64,000 bases of DNA from Candidatus Thiodiazotropha sp. 'RUGA' (GCA_016842065.1 JAEPDS010000012.1:1-64000), one strand, 5' to 3'. Shown: positions 7,946 to 17,005, counted from the first letter of the stretch. Numbers and translations: made by a program. Notes: generated by a model from the sequence alone, not told the origin.

Positions 7946-7961
7946 ACTACTAAACTTACAG
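7946..7961 (+). repeat. Direct repeat, copy 2 (seqC-like), overlapping a ribosome binding site
   Basis: Identical to 7772-7787. Its 3' end runs into GGAGG (7961-7965), the Shine-Dalgarno of the gene starting at 7971. Pairing with the RNA loop at 7904-7911 would cover the first two bases of the site and block translation. Confidence 0.75.
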
Positions 7962-7970
7962 GAGGTCATC

Positions 7971-8252
7971 ATGACCAGATCTTGCCATAATCAAGCTTCA
8001 CTTGACCAAGCGCTCTTGAATGCCCAGCAGCAATTATTCGAGACACAGTCTCTATTGACCGTACTCTACACATCAACCTTTGATCTTGATGTGACCCCAT
8101 ACGGGGAGCCTATGGACCAGGCCGCATGGAGTGATGTCATGGTCATTCTTCGTCGTGGTGTGCAATCTGCTAATGAACAGATTGAGCCATTTTGCACAAA
8201 GGCTAGAGAAAGGGTACGGAATGTAGCAGAATCGAAGGAGCAACAGAAATGA
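7971..8252 (+). CDS. Small protein under control of the leader RNA
   Basis: The start is set at ATG 7971 because GGAGG lies five bases upstream; longer upstream frames would run through the structured RNA. The 93-residue product is helical and slightly acidic with no signal peptide (ASLDQALLNAQQQLFETQSL; later WSDVMVILRRGVQSANEQIE). I do not recognise a family. By position it corresponds to kil/icd-type genes, the first genes controlled by P4/P1 immunity RNAs, but there is no sequence evidence for toxicity. It overlaps the next gene by 4 bp. Confidence 0.6.
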   Translation: MTRSCHNQASLDQALLNAQQQLFETQSLLTVLYTSTFDLDVTPYGEPMDQAAWSDVMVILRRGVQSANEQIEPFCTKARERVRNVAESKEQQK

Positions 8253-8503
8253 CACTGGAAGAACTCGAACTAATGCAACGATCCTTAAATGGCATTAACG
8301 GTATTAGTGAGGTTCTGGATTTCATGCGGTTGTACCAAAAGGACCGAGCAACAAGGGAGCGAAACCCAGATGTGGCGCATTACATTCATGTGAACAGTAT
8401 TGATCTCAGGCTTCGTGATGCACTTTCTACATTGTCAACGTTAGCGTGTAGTGAGGCCATAAATATCAATATTGAGAATCTTATGGAGGAGAGTGAGTCA
8501 TGA
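8249..8503 (+). CDS. Small hypothetical protein, second gene of the leader-controlled operon
   Basis: 84 residues, starting with ATGA overlap to the previous gene and overlapping the next by 4 bp, so translation is probably coupled. Predicted soluble and mainly helical (MTLEELELMQRSLNGINGIS at the N-terminus; LRDALSTLSTLACSEAINI near the end). No family recognised. Confidence 0.55.
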   Translation: MTLEELELMQRSLNGINGISEVLDFMRLYQKDRATRERNPDVAHYIHVNSIDLRLRDALSTLSTLACSEAININIENLMEESES

Positions 8504-8907
8504 CAGAAGTAATCCAGCTATCAGACTTTAGGTGTGGGTCCGCCAGGCAAAGGATTAAACCGGCTAAAAAGAAAACTTCTCGACCTCAGAATGCGATATC
8601 AAAAGCTGATAAAGCAGAACTCGACGAACGTATAAAGGCAATCACACGTCGCTTCAGACATCCGGAATTGGCTAAACAAAATATTACTCGTGACATTAGG
8701 GAGAGCTGCGGTGTAGGTAGGTATTACCACATAACGCCAAGTCAAATGACCAGCTATATTTCTGAGCTGGATAGCAAAGAGTATAAGGCTTATGTGTTTG
8801 CACGCTTGCGATATGTGTTTTCCAACTGGAGCGACGGCAATCTCGAAACTGTTTTTGTTGATTGTGACTTTGACATCGATCGGTTTATAGATCGGGTTGT
8901 TGATTAG
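8500..8907 (+). CDS. Hypothetical protein, third gene of the leader-controlled operon
   Basis: 135 residues. The N-terminal 45 residues are basic (AKKKTSRPQNAISKADKAEL), suggesting nucleic-acid contact. The remainder contains DERIKAITRRFRHPELAKQ and an acidic C-terminus (VDCDFDIDRFIDRVVD). No recognised domain. The four-base overlap with the preceding gene supports co-expression. Confidence 0.55.
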   Translation: MTEVIQLSDFRCGSARQRIKPAKKKTSRPQNAISKADKAELDERIKAITRRFRHPELAKQNITRDIRESCGVGRYYHITPSQMTSYISELDSKEYKAYVFARLRYVFSNWSDGNLETVFVDCDFDIDRFIDRVVD

Positions 8908-9055
8908 TTCTGAAACTAAGAATATGAGGCCAAGGAAGGCCTGATAATTTTAAGAAAAAAGACAGAGCTTGAAATCTAACACAAGGGAATTATTTTGACT
9001 GTACATTAAAATCAGAGATTTGATTTTCTATATAAATTAATATGAGATGTAAAAA

Positions 9056-9835
9056 ATGAATCAAGAAGATGCAACAAACCTCATGGTCCAATGGCTCCGA
9101 GATCCGAATCATGGTGATTACGGCTCTTATGGATATGATATATATATTCCTAACCTTCTGCGTGGGTTTTTAATACAAGAGTATAGAAATGATCAGCAAG
9201 CATTGGAAATGAAGATACGTGAACTCATTCCAGTTTTCTATGCCTCAGGCTGGGAATTATGCCGTCGAGGAATTCTGCGGCCTGGCGTGAACAAATACCA
9301 CGCGCAATCTACAGAAGAAGGCAGTGCAGGTGCTGGGTATTCAATCACTCCATTCGGAGCGCAATGGTTAGAAGAGGCTGACTATGATAATTGGGTTCCA
9401 ACAGAACCAGGTCGCTTCGCTGAGATGTTGGCTGAATATCGAGATCGTTTTGGTATCGGATTTCATCAGCGAAGCCAAGAGGCTATTAAATGTTATGGCG
9501 CCCATGCCTATGTAGCCTGTGCGGCTATGTGTGGAGCTGCTGCTGAATCTGTTATTTTGGCAGCGGCAATTCATAAAACAAATGAAGATAGAGTATTATC
9601 GCAGTATAAATCAGCTAGTGGGCGAAAAAGAATTGAAAATCTTCTAGTCGGCCAGGCTAGGAGTCAACTCAAAGACGAATATGCAGGGTATTCTGTATTA
9701 CTTCGTTACTGGCGAGATGAGTCAGCCCATGGAACACAATCCAGCGTCCAAGATAATGAGGCTTATACCTCTTTAGCACTATTGCTTAGATTGTGTAAGT
9801 TCATAAGTGATCATTGGTTAGAGTTAACGCAGTAA
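9056..9835 (+). CDS. HEPN-domain-like protein with N-terminal winged-helix-like region
   Basis: 259 residues. The middle contains a winged-helix-like stretch (GYSITPFGAQWLEEA, about residues 99-113). The C-terminal half (about residues 145-259) is a helical bundle with AYVACAAMCGAAAESVILAA, then LLRYWRDESAHG. The R-D-E-S-A-H sequence fits the R-x4-6-H signature of HEPN domains, many of which are RNases in toxin-antitoxin and phage-defence systems; the fold also resembles DUF4145-type proteins. The gene stands alone in an AT-rich setting inside the island, as a defence cargo would. Whether it cleaves RNA is not shown. Confidence 0.55.
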   Translation: MNQEDATNLMVQWLRDPNHGDYGSYGYDIYIPNLLRGFLIQEYRNDQQALEMKIRELIPVFYASGWELCRRGILRPGVNKYHAQSTEEGSAGAGYSITPFGAQWLEEADYDNWVPTEPGRFAEMLAEYRDRFGIGFHQRSQEAIKCYGAHAYVACAAMCGAAAESVILAAAIHKTNEDRVLSQYKSASGRKRIENLLVGQARSQLKDEYAGYSVLLRYWRDESAHGTQSSVQDNEAYTSLALLLRLCKFISDHWLELTQ

Positions 9836-9857
9836 CATTGCTACGGCTATTAAAAAA

Positions 9858-10499
9858 TTAAAGCTTCTCGCAGTACAGGAGTGCAATATTCGTAGGGCGA
9901 GTTTCAATATCACCGCCACCATCTATAGTAACACTGTGATTATGTTCGCCAGCTGGCTCAGTAGGGCCGCGAGACTCGCGATTATCGTTGTTTCCATATT
10001 TGGTTCTAAAACCGGTCTGCCCAGAATTTTTATGTATATGACGCCCATTCGTGGTTGTAAATCCAGAGAAACCTTTTTGTGGCAGTGCTGTTGCCGATTC
10101 TTGGATGCTACCAGGTTTTCTAATCCCGTCAGGATCTACTTTCTTGATCCCGTTGTCTATGCCTCTGATAAACCGGCCATAAGCTGGCTTATATTCTTGC
10201 CATCCAGATGGGCATCTCGTTCCATTGAATGCTATAACCGCACCTATGAACTGTTGTGTAAGGAAATCAGACAACCCTGTATTGTTTTCCGGCGAGCTAA
10301 GTTCGATAGCTTTTGTTACTTCGCTTCTTAGTAGATTTAGATCATTCTCAACTGTACGCTTTATTCCTACTTGAAAGTCATAAATTGTATATGAGAAAGC
10401 AATAGTCATAATAAAAAGGAAAGCAATAGTAGAAAACAATGACAATTTGTAAAACTTTAGTTTTTCTTCTGGGCTATTCATAGGATTTTCCAGAGACAT
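9858..10499 (-). CDS. Membrane-anchored protein with a phage tail-collar-like domain
   Basis: 213 residues. One transmembrane helix lies near the N-terminus (about residues 18-40, LFSTIAFLFIMTIAFSYTIY). A short coiled region follows, then a C-terminal domain with the hallmarks of tail-collar/short-tail-fibre tips: GAVIAFNGTRCPSGWQEY at the start, GRFIRG, His-rich turns (GRHIHKN, GEHNHSV) and the ending ETRPTNIALLYC. In phages such domains are virion tips; a membrane-anchored form is unusual. The start overlaps the end of the next minus-strand gene by 26 bp, so the pair is co-transcribed. Confidence 0.6.
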   Translation of the reverse strand: MSLENPMNSPEEKLKFYKLSLFSTIAFLFIMTIAFSYTIYDFQVGIKRTVENDLNLLRSEVTKAIELSSPENNTGLSDFLTQQFIGAVIAFNGTRCPSGWQEYKPAYGRFIRGIDNGIKKVDPDGIRKPGSIQESATALPQKGFSGFTTTNGRHIHKNSGQTGFRTKYGNNDNRESRGPTEPAGEHNHSVTIDGGGDIETRPTNIALLYCEKL

Positions 10500-10977
10500 A
10501 TGAAAAGAGTATGATCATAAAACTTGAAAGGAAAGCAAATATCGCAATCGAAAAAACAAATGCTAAGGCCTCAACACCCTGTACTTTAACCGCAGTTATT
10601 AGAATTATTGACGATACATCTAGGGAAATGGCTACAAGAAGCAGTTTGTTCCATATGCGATTAGAATCATTTAGTGATCCAAGTTGAGAGAATTCTAAAG
10701 TTATAAAAATAAGTAACATCGATACGACAAGAGTGGCACTCAGGCCAGCAAGTGGAGAGTTCATAAGCTCTATTAAACTTGCCGTAATTGAAACAACGAA
10801 AGGAATAAAAAAGATCATTGCAACTACACCCCATGTATCTAAGAAGTGCTGAGGCGAAAATACTTTCTGTACAAGTCTATGATTAGCTGCTTGAACGAAA
10901 GCAGCAATTGATTGGATTAGATATCCAAATAATAAAACCACCGATACAACCAAAACGACACTACTAATTACCTCCAT
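10474..10977 (-). CDS. Five-helix integral membrane protein, unknown function
   Basis: 167 residues with about five hydrophobic helices (first VISSVVLVVSVVLLFGYLI, last FSIAIFAFLSSFMIILFSYV). No catalytic or transport motif is visible and no family is recognised. It is upstream of and overlaps the collar-domain gene; the two may form a membrane pair. The low GC content fits an acquired origin. Confidence 0.55.
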   Translation of the reverse strand: MEVISSVVLVVSVVLLFGYLIQSIAAFVQAANHRLVQKVFSPQHFLDTWGVVAMIFFIPFVVSITASLIELMNSPLAGLSATLVVSMLLIFITLEFSQLGSLNDSNRIWNKLLLVAISLDVSSIILITAVKVQGVEALAFVFSIAIFAFLSSFMIILFSYVSGKSYE

Positions 10978-11208
10978 TATTATTCTCCATTAGAGCCCGG
11001 CTTTGTTTTTATCCTTTAGTTATAGAGTTATATTGATGATGCTAGTAATTTCTTCTATTACATGAAAAATTATAAGAATTCCTGATTAGTTTAGATGCCC
11101 TAGTTGTGAAGGTTGCCGCATATTCAAACATTGGCAGAATAGAATAGCAGAATTATACTGGATTGCGGTAACACTGCTCATTATCAAGATATGGCTATAT
11201 ACTGAATT

Positions 11209-11463
11209 TCAATAGAAAATTCTTCTTACAAATATCCAGCCAACCCCGTCACATTGAATACAGCGTTTGCTAGAAATTCGCCCTACGGCGTTACATGAGG
11301 AACACTCTTCCCAGTCTTCCTCTTTTAGTGCGCTTCCATAGGCACCATTGCAACGTTTTCCATTATATGTAGCACTGCATCTCTCATTGATTCTGCAAGC
11401 ATTAAATGTTGTTTCTCCACAAATGGTGCAACTTCCAACAGGCATATTACGTTTGTCATTCAT
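11209..11463 (-). CDS. Small cysteine-rich zinc-ribbon protein, DnaJ-type CXXCXGXG-like
   Basis: 84 residues with ten cysteines. The first half has CTICGETTFNACRINERC and CNGAYG. The second half has a DnaJ-like zinc-finger repeat, CSSCNAVGRISSKRCIQCDG, a close variant of CxxCxGxG pairs. Such free-standing modules bind zinc and proteins or RNA. There is no J domain, so this is not a DnaJ. No neighbour explains its job. Confidence 0.55.
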   Translation of the reverse strand: MNDKRNMPVGSCTICGETTFNACRINERCSATYNGKRCNGAYGSALKEEDWEECSSCNAVGRISSKRCIQCDGVGWIFVRRIFY

Positions 11464-11506
11464 GAAAAGTACTCCTAAGTACTTGAGTCACTAAGGGGAT
11501 ATCAAC

Positions 11507-11788
11507 ATGAGTACGATAATCAATGAGTTCGCTTACTCAGCAATGATGTCATTTCGCTGGTTTAAAGGATGGCTGTTAATGACAAGGGGTAGGTTTATGT
11601 GTGGGGTGGGTAACCACAGAAGAAAGGCCAAACAAGAATCATTCGGGCTGAAGGTGGGGTATCACCTTTGTTTTCAAGGATACTCTAATAGCAGATTTCT
11701 GTGGGTGAGCTTTACGCCGGTAGAAATTGCTACCCTATTTGCTACCCCAAACCAAAAAGGCCTACACCGTTACAGTGTAAGCCTTTGA
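11507..11788 (+). CDS. Doubtful small frame at the island end
   Basis: 93 codons starting at ATG 11507 with AAGGGG nine bases upstream, but the last third runs through the tRNA-Asn terminator hairpin and the composition (many Trp, Arg, Phe) is atypical. It may be a remnant of a gene cut at the integration junction. Two short direct repeats, GCTACCC, lie near its end (11729-11747), possibly integrase arm sites. I give it little weight. Confidence 0.25.
   Translation: MSTIINEFAYSAMMSFRWFKGWLLMTRGRFMCGVGNHRRKAKQESFGLKVGYHLCFQGYSNSRFLWVSFTPVEIATLFATPNQKGLHRYSVSL
11754..11786 (-). terminator. Terminator of tRNA-Asn
   Basis: On the minus strand a hairpin (AAAGGCTTACAC with GTGTAGGCCTTT, one bulge, 7-nt loop) is followed by T residues (11754-11758). 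It lies nine bases after the tRNA 3' end. Confidence 0.7.
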
Positions 11789-11794
11789 TTTAAT

Positions 11795-11870
11795 TGGCTC
11801 CCCGGGACAGGCTCGAACTGCCGACCTAGTGATTAACAGTCACCCGCTCTACCGACTGAGCTACCGGGGA
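11795..11870 (-). tRNA. tRNA-Asn (GTT)
   Basis: Read on the minus strand, the 76-nt sequence has acceptor TCCCCGG pairing with CCGGGGA, a D-arm with AGCTCAGTCGGTAGAGC, anticodon loop CTGTTAA giving anticodon GTT, a T-arm GTTCGAGCC, and an encoded CCA. The accessory island to the left abuts its 3' end, the usual integration side for tRNA-targeting integrases. No integrase is in the window. Confidence 0.95.
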
Positions 11871-11940
11871 ATTGTTCAAGAGGGGCGCATAATAATGAGA
11901 CTGAGCCCTAGCGTCAATAGTTTATCGATAAAAAGTACAA

Positions 11941-12504
11941 TCAATGGTCACATTTAATGGGGGCATCCCCAGCACCCCGCTCAGAAATGCGGATACGACC
12001 TACGTTATTGACGATCAATGCTTTGGGTTTGATTCGTTCCTTGGGATCACAGAAGGAGAGCGTCAGGTTGTAGCCGCTGGGGCGGCCGTCTCCATGGTAG
12101 ACCACCCGTTTACGGTGCTGGCTTGAGCGGATCGTCAGCTCCGCATGTTCAGGCAGCAGGTATTTCGCCAGGATCGGCTCGTCAGGGCCCAGAATTCCAT
12201 CCCGCTGGCTGTCTTCGAAGATGATCAGTCCATCACTCCAGATCGCCTCTTGCCTGCAGTGCTCCCCACCTGAGGTTGGGCAGAGGATGATGTGCTGCTC
12301 CTGCTGTATGGCCTGGCTTCTGGCCAGGTAGAAGTGAGTGAGAAAGCCGTTGAGACTGGTTGATTGTTCGTTCCTTATGGAAAGGGTCGACAGGAACGGC
12401 ACGCCGAGTGCGATGAGGATCGTCAGCACCGTCAGGGCAACAATCATTTCAATCAGGGTTAAGCCGTAATTTCGATACGCACAGGTAAGAGATGAATATC
12501 TCAT
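11941..12504 (-). CDS. GspH/FimT-family type IV pseudopilin
   Basis: The start at 12504 is chosen because GGAGGGAG lies just upstream, giving 187 residues. The N-terminus carries the prepilin peptidase site and hydrophobic stem: YG/LTLIEMIVALTVLTILIALG, with the conserved Glu at position 5 of the mature protein. The rest is a globular GspH/FimT-like beta domain. Minor pseudopilins of this family prime type IV pilus assembly. It stands alone without other pil genes, which is common for FimT copies. Confidence 0.85.
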   Translation of the reverse strand: MRYSSLTCAYRNYGLTLIEMIVALTVLTILIALGVPFLSTLSIRNEQSTSLNGFLTHFYLARSQAIQQEQHIILCPTSGGEHCRQEAIWSDGLIIFEDSQRDGILGPDEPILAKYLLPEHAELTIRSSQHRKRVVYHGDGRPSGYNLTLSFCDPKERIKPKALIVNNVGRIRISERGAGDAPIKCDH

Positions 12505-12593
12505 GGGACTCCCTCCTTGGAGTAGCTGTAGGGTGCATCCTGCACCCATTGTGTTTCAGGCCGGATCGGTGATCCGGCCGGTATGCAAGCTGA

Positions 12594-13781
12594 TTAGCCT
12601 TTGAGAACGCCTTCGATGCGATCCAGCGCCTGTTCCAGCTTATCCTTGCTGGTGGCGATGGAGATGCGCACATGGCCGGCAAGACCGAAGGCGGTACCGG
12701 GCACCAGGGCGACGCCGCCCTCTGAAATCAGATACTCGGACAGTTCCAGGTCATTGTTTACCCCATCGATGCCGGCCAGGGCCTCTTCGACTTTGGGAAA
12801 ACAGTAGAAGGTGCCGTCACTGGGCAGACAGTCGATGCCGGGCATGCTGTTGAGTCGCTCGACCACGTAGTCGTGGCGCTCTTTGAAGGCGGTCAGCATC
12901 TCGGCGATACAGGCCTGAGGTCCCTCCAGCGCCGCCTGCGCCGCCACCTGCGATATGGAGGTGGGATTGGAGGTGCTCTGGGACTGGATCTTTTTCATCG
13001 CCTTGATGATCTCAGCCGGCCCGCCCGCATAACCGATACGCCAGCCGGTCATGGAGTAGGCTTTGGATACCCCGTTGAGCACCAGGGTGCGATCCTTCAG
13101 TTCCGGGCAGGCATTCAGAATGTTGACGAAGCTGTTGCCGGGCCAGAGGATATGCTCATACATATCATCTGTAGCGATGATGATGCGTGGGTGCTCCTTG
13201 AGAACCTCGCCCAGGGCGGCCAGCTCCTCTTTGGTGTAGGCCATGCCGGTGGGGTTGGAGGGGCTGTTGATGACAAACAGCTTGGTCTTATCGGTGATCG
13301 CCGCGGCCAGCTGCTGGGCGGTGATCTTGAAATTCTGCGCCGCACCGGCCGAGACCAGTACGGGTACACCACCGGCCAGGATCGACATATCGGGATAGGA
13401 TACCCAGTAGGGTGCCGGGATGATCACCTCATCGCCTGGATCGAGAATCGCCTGGGCCAGATTGTAGAAGCTCTGTTTGCCACCGCAGGAGACCAGGATC
13501 TGATCCATCGCATAGTCAAAGCCGTTGTCCCGCTGAAACTTGTCGATGATCGCTTGCTTCAGACCGGGCGTGCCGTCTACTGCAGTATATTTGGTGAAGC
13601 CATCGTTGATCGCCTCAATGGCGGCCTTCTTGATATGCTCGGGGGTGTCGAAATCGGGTTCACCTGCGCCCAGTCCAATGACATCCTTGCCGGCGGCGCG
13701 CATCTCCGCTGCACGGGCTGTGACTGCGAGAGTCGGTGAGGGTTTTACGGCTTTTACGCGGCTTGATAGTTGTGAATTCAT
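12594..13781 (-). CDS. Pyridoxal-phosphate aspartate aminotransferase (class I/II)
   Basis: The 395-residue protein has the full class I/II aminotransferase layout. SPTLAVTARAAEMRAAGKDV and LGAGEPDFDTPEHI form the substrate loop, NSPSNPTG the conserved Asn turn, and SKAYSMTGWRIGY carries the lysine that binds pyridoxal phosphate. The prokaryotic aspartate transaminase subgroup (about 395-400 residues) fits best; it exchanges amino groups between aspartate and 2-oxoglutarate in the cytoplasm. The start at 13781 gives the usual family N-terminus (MNSQLSSRVKAVKPS); an upstream codon at 13811 would add ten atypical residues. Confidence 0.92.
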   Translation of the reverse strand: MNSQLSSRVKAVKPSPTLAVTARAAEMRAAGKDVIGLGAGEPDFDTPEHIKKAAIEAINDGFTKYTAVDGTPGLKQAIIDKFQRDNGFDYAMDQILVSCGGKQSFYNLAQAILDPGDEVIIPAPYWVSYPDMSILAGGVPVLVSAGAAQNFKITAQQLAAAITDKTKLFVINSPSNPTGMAYTKEELAALGEVLKEHPRIIIATDDMYEHILWPGNSFVNILNACPELKDRTLVLNGVSKAYSMTGWRIGYAGGPAEIIKAMKKIQSQSTSNPTSISQVAAQAALEGPQACIAEMLTAFKERHDYVVERLNSMPGIDCLPSDGTFYCFPKVEEALAGIDGVNNDLELSEYLISEGGVALVPGTAFGLAGHVRISIATSKDKLEQALDRIEGVLKG

Positions 13782-13944
13782 GGCGGTTATTGATCCCAGC
13801 TGCTCAAACATCAGCCCAATGGATGACCATTGGATTTGTTAATGAAAGACATCCATTATGCCCTCAACCCGGTCGATCGAGGTAGTATGATTTCGATGTC
13901 CGGATGCCATAATAGCCAATTAATTGACGATGAAGAATCCCTAA

Positions 13945-15951
13945 ATGAGTAAAGCGTTTAAATTAAGCTCAAAATTCTCTCCCTCAGGGGACCAGCCAGC
14001 GGCGATCGAACAGTTGGTGGAGGGGCTGGGAGACGGTGAGGCCGGGATGACCCTGCTGGGTGTGACCGGCTCGGGGAAGACCTTCAGTGTCGCCAATGTA
14101 ATTCAACAGGTGCAGCGGCCAACCCTGGTGCTGGCGCCCAACAAGACCCTGGCAGCCCAGCTCTACGGCGAGTTCAAAGAGTTTTTTCCCGACAACGCAG
14201 TGGAGTATTTTGTCTCCTACTACGACTACTATCAGCCGGAAGCCTACGTACCGGCCTCCGATACCTTCATCGAGAAGGATGCCTCGATCAACGACCATAT
14301 CGAGCAGATGCGGTTGTCGGCCACCAAGGCGCTGCTGGAACGGGAGGATACCATCATCGTCGCCACCGTCTCATCGATCTACGGTCTCGGCGATCCCCGC
14401 TCCTATCTGGGCATGATGCTGCATCTGAGTCGCGGTGAACTGATCGATCAACGGTCCATTCTGCGTCGTCTGGCCGAACTGCAGTACAAACGTAATGATG
14501 TGGAGTTGCACCGGGCAACCTTCCGGGTCAGAGGGGAGGTGATCGACATCTACCCGGCGGAATCCGATTCAGAAGCGGTACGGATTGAACTGTTCGATGA
14601 CGAGATCGAACAGCTCTCGGTATTCGATCCGTTGACCGGCGAGGTGCTGCGGAAGGTGCCACGCTATTCGATCTTTCCCAAGAGCCACTATGTCACCCCG
14701 AGGGAGACGCTGTTGGAGGCGGTGGATCAGATCAAGGTTGAACTGAACGAGCGACTGACCCAGCTTGAGTCGGCACACAAACTGGTGGAGGCTCAGCGGC
14801 TCGGGCAGCGTACCCGTTTCGATATCGAAATGATTACTGAGCTGGGCTACTGCTCGGGGATCGAAAACTACTCCCGCTATCTCTCCGGCCGGTCGGCCGG
14901 TGAACCGCCACCAACCCTGTTCGACTATCTGCCGGATAACTCTCTGCTGGTGGTGGATGAGAGCCATGTCACCATTCCTCAGCTTGGCGGGATGTTCCGG
15001 GGTGACCGCTCGCGCAAAGAGACCCTGGTGGAGTATGGCTTTCGCCTGCCGTCTGCCCTGGACAATCGACCTTTGAAATTTGAGGAGTTTGAGCACCGGT
15101 CACCACAGACCATCTATGTCAGTGCCACACCCAGGGATTATGAGATCGACCGCTCCGGCGCCATCGTCGAACAGGTGGTCAGGCCAACTGGATTGGTCGA
15201 TCCGGAAGTGGAGGTGCGTCCCGCCAGCAGCCAGGTGGATGATCTGTTGTCTGAGATCCGACTGCGGGTTGCGCAAAAGGAGCGGGTGCTGGTGACCACA
15301 CTGACCAAGCGCATGGCGGAGGATCTGACCGACTACCTGGGGGATCATGATGTCAGGGTGCGCTATCTGCACTCCGACATCGACACCGTGGAACGGGTCG
15401 AGATCATTCGTGATCTGCGACTGGGAGAGTTCGATGTGCTGGTGGGCATCAACCTGCTGCGGGAGGGGTTGGATATGCCAGAGGTCTCGCTGGTGGCGAT
15501 ACTGGATGCGGACAAGGAGGGCTTTTTACGCTCGGAAGGTTCTCTGATCCAGACCATCGGCCGGGCGGCGCGTAATGCCAATGGCAAAGCGATTCTCTAT
15601 GCCGACCAGGTGACGGGGTCCATGCGCCGGGCAATCGATGAGACAGAGCGGCGCCGAGTCAAACAACAGCAGTATAACGAGGCCAACGGCATTACCCCGC
15701 AGACCATTCTTAAATCCATCGCCGACATCATGGAGGGTGCCTATCCCGGTGCGCAGATGAACGCCAAAGGCTACGCGAAAGTGGCGGATCAGGAGGCGGA
15801 ATATGCGCAGATGAGCCCCAAACAGATGGCGAAACGGGTGCAGCAGCTGGAGGAGCAGATGTACCGGCATGCCCAGGATCTGGAGTTCGAGGAGGCGGCC
15901 AGAATTCGGGATCAGATCAAAGGTCTTCAGCAGAAAGGGTTGATTGCCTGA
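13945..15951 (+). CDS. uvrB: Excinuclease ABC subunit B
   Basis: 668 residues, the usual length. Walker A is GVTGSGKTF (about residues 38-46). The beta-hairpin region contains [12 protein letters not shown], and helicase motif II is VVDESH. The second helicase lobe has the family-typical [14 protein letters not shown] and QTIGRAARN, and the C-terminal UVR motif is at about residues 628-663 ([13 protein letters not shown]). UvrB verifies DNA damage together with UvrA and recruits UvrC. The gene is divergent from the aminotransferase. I see no LexA-type CTG-N10-CAG box in the 130-bp gap, so SOS control is not evident. Confidence 0.97.
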   Translation: MSKAFKLSSKFSPSGDQPAAIEQLVEGLGDGEAGMTLLGVTGSGKTFSVANVIQQVQRPTLVLAPNKTLAAQLYGEFKEFFPDNAVEYFVSYYDYYQPEAYVPASDTFIEKDASINDHIEQMRLSATKALLEREDTIIVATVSSIYGLGDPRSYLGMMLHLSRGELIDQRSILRRLAELQYKRNDVELHRATFRVRGEVIDIYPAESDSEAVRIELFDDEIEQLSVFDPLTGEVLRKVPRYSIFPKSHYVTPRETLLEAVDQIKVELNERLTQLESAHKLVEAQRLGQRTRFDIEMITELGYCSGIENYSRYLSGRSAGEPPPTLFDYLPDNSLLVVDESHVTIPQLGGMFRGDRSRKETLVEYGFRLPSALDNRPLKFEEFEHRSPQTIYVSATPRDYEIDRSGAIVEQVVRPTGLVDPEVEVRPASSQVDDLLSEIRLRVAQKERVLVTTLTKRMAEDLTDYLGDHDVRVRYLHSDIDTVERVEIIRDLRLGEFDVLVGINLLREGLDMPEVSLVAILDADKEGFLRSEGSLIQTIGRAARNANGKAILYADQVTGSMRRAIDETERRRVKQQQYNEANGITPQTILKSIADIMEGAYPGAQMNAKGYAKVADQEAEYAQMSPKQMAKRVQQLEEQMYRHAQDLEFEEAARIRDQIKGLQQKGLIA

Positions 15952-16202
15952 CAATTTCCATGCCGATGGTGGGTCTCTGAAGGCGGTTCAGCCGATACCC
16001 GCATTCATCGCTTGCTGAGGTGAAAAACCATTACTCCAGGGGAGTTGCTGTGGAGCAGCACGGGCAGGGTGTCGAATTCATAATACTTACAATTGATATA
16101 TTTTTTATAGATAGTTAGCGAAAGCCTTTAAAAATTCAGGTGTTATTCTAGAATAGAATAAATCTAAACTATATTTAGTACTGGCGTAACCCAAGGTCGA
16201 CT

Positions 16203-16856
16203 ATGGCAGATATTGAGGCAATGCTCCATGATATAGAGGCGGAGGCGAACTACGCTTGTCGCATGACAGGCCGTAATACGCTTAACGACCACGTTCTCGA
16301 TGCAATGAGCCGGGTGCCCCGGAAGCGTTTCGTGCGAAAGAACTTCCGCCCTTATGCCTATGAAAACAGTCCCCTGCCGATCGGCAAGGGGCAGACAATC
16401 TCCCAACCCTTTATCGTTGCCCTGATGACCGATCTGGTTGCCCCCAAAAGCGATGACAAGGTGCTGGAAGTGGGTACCGGTTCCGGTTATCAGACTGCGG
16501 TACTGGCCGAGATGGTGGATCAACTCTACACCATCGAGATTATTCCGAAACTGGCCGAACGATCCCAGCGACTGCTGGAGAAACAGGGTTACAACAACAT
16601 CAATTATCGAGTTGGCAACGGCTATTTCGGTTGGCCGGAAGAGGCGCCTTTCGATGCCATCATGGTGACAGCGGCTGCGGAAGAGATTCCCCAACCACTG
16701 ATCGATCAGTTGGCTCCTGGCGGTCGCCTGGTACTGCCGGTCGGCAAGCGCCACTACACCCAGGATCTGATCTTGCTGCAAAAGGATCATTCAGGTGAGG
16801 TGCACACGTCAAACCTGCTGCCGGTCACTTTTGTACCCCTGACCGGAGAACGATAG
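16203..16856 (+). CDS. pcm: Protein-L-isoaspartate O-methyltransferase
   Basis: 217 residues. The SAM-binding motif I is VLEVGTGSGYQTAVLA (about residues 87-102), preceded by PLPIGKGQTISQPFIVALM, the substrate-binding segment diagnostic for this family, and followed by GGRLVLPVG. It repairs spontaneously isomerised aspartyl residues in cytoplasmic proteins. The start is at ATG 16203 with no strong ribosome site; the frame does not extend further upstream. Confidence 0.93.
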   Translation: MADIEAMLHDIEAEANYACRMTGRNTLNDHVLDAMSRVPRKRFVRKNFRPYAYENSPLPIGKGQTISQPFIVALMTDLVAPKSDDKVLEVGTGSGYQTAVLAEMVDQLYTIEIIPKLAERSQRLLEKQGYNNINYRVGNGYFGWPEEAPFDAIMVTAAAEEIPQPLIDQLAPGGRLVLPVGKRHYTQDLILLQKDHSGEVHTSNLLPVTFVPLTGER

Positions 16857-16928
16857 ACGCGCCTCAATCAGGTTGTTGCCTTGAGGCTTGCAATCTTCAT
16901 GGGGCTGCCTGTATGATTCGCACCTTTC

Positions 16929-17005
<77 letters not shown>

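Noticed and set aside
12873-13739. A 288-codon frame opposite the aspartate aminotransferase
   Set aside because: Antisense to a clear enzyme gene; biased composition (many Gly, Asp, Arg) typical of a shadow frame in high-GC coding DNA.
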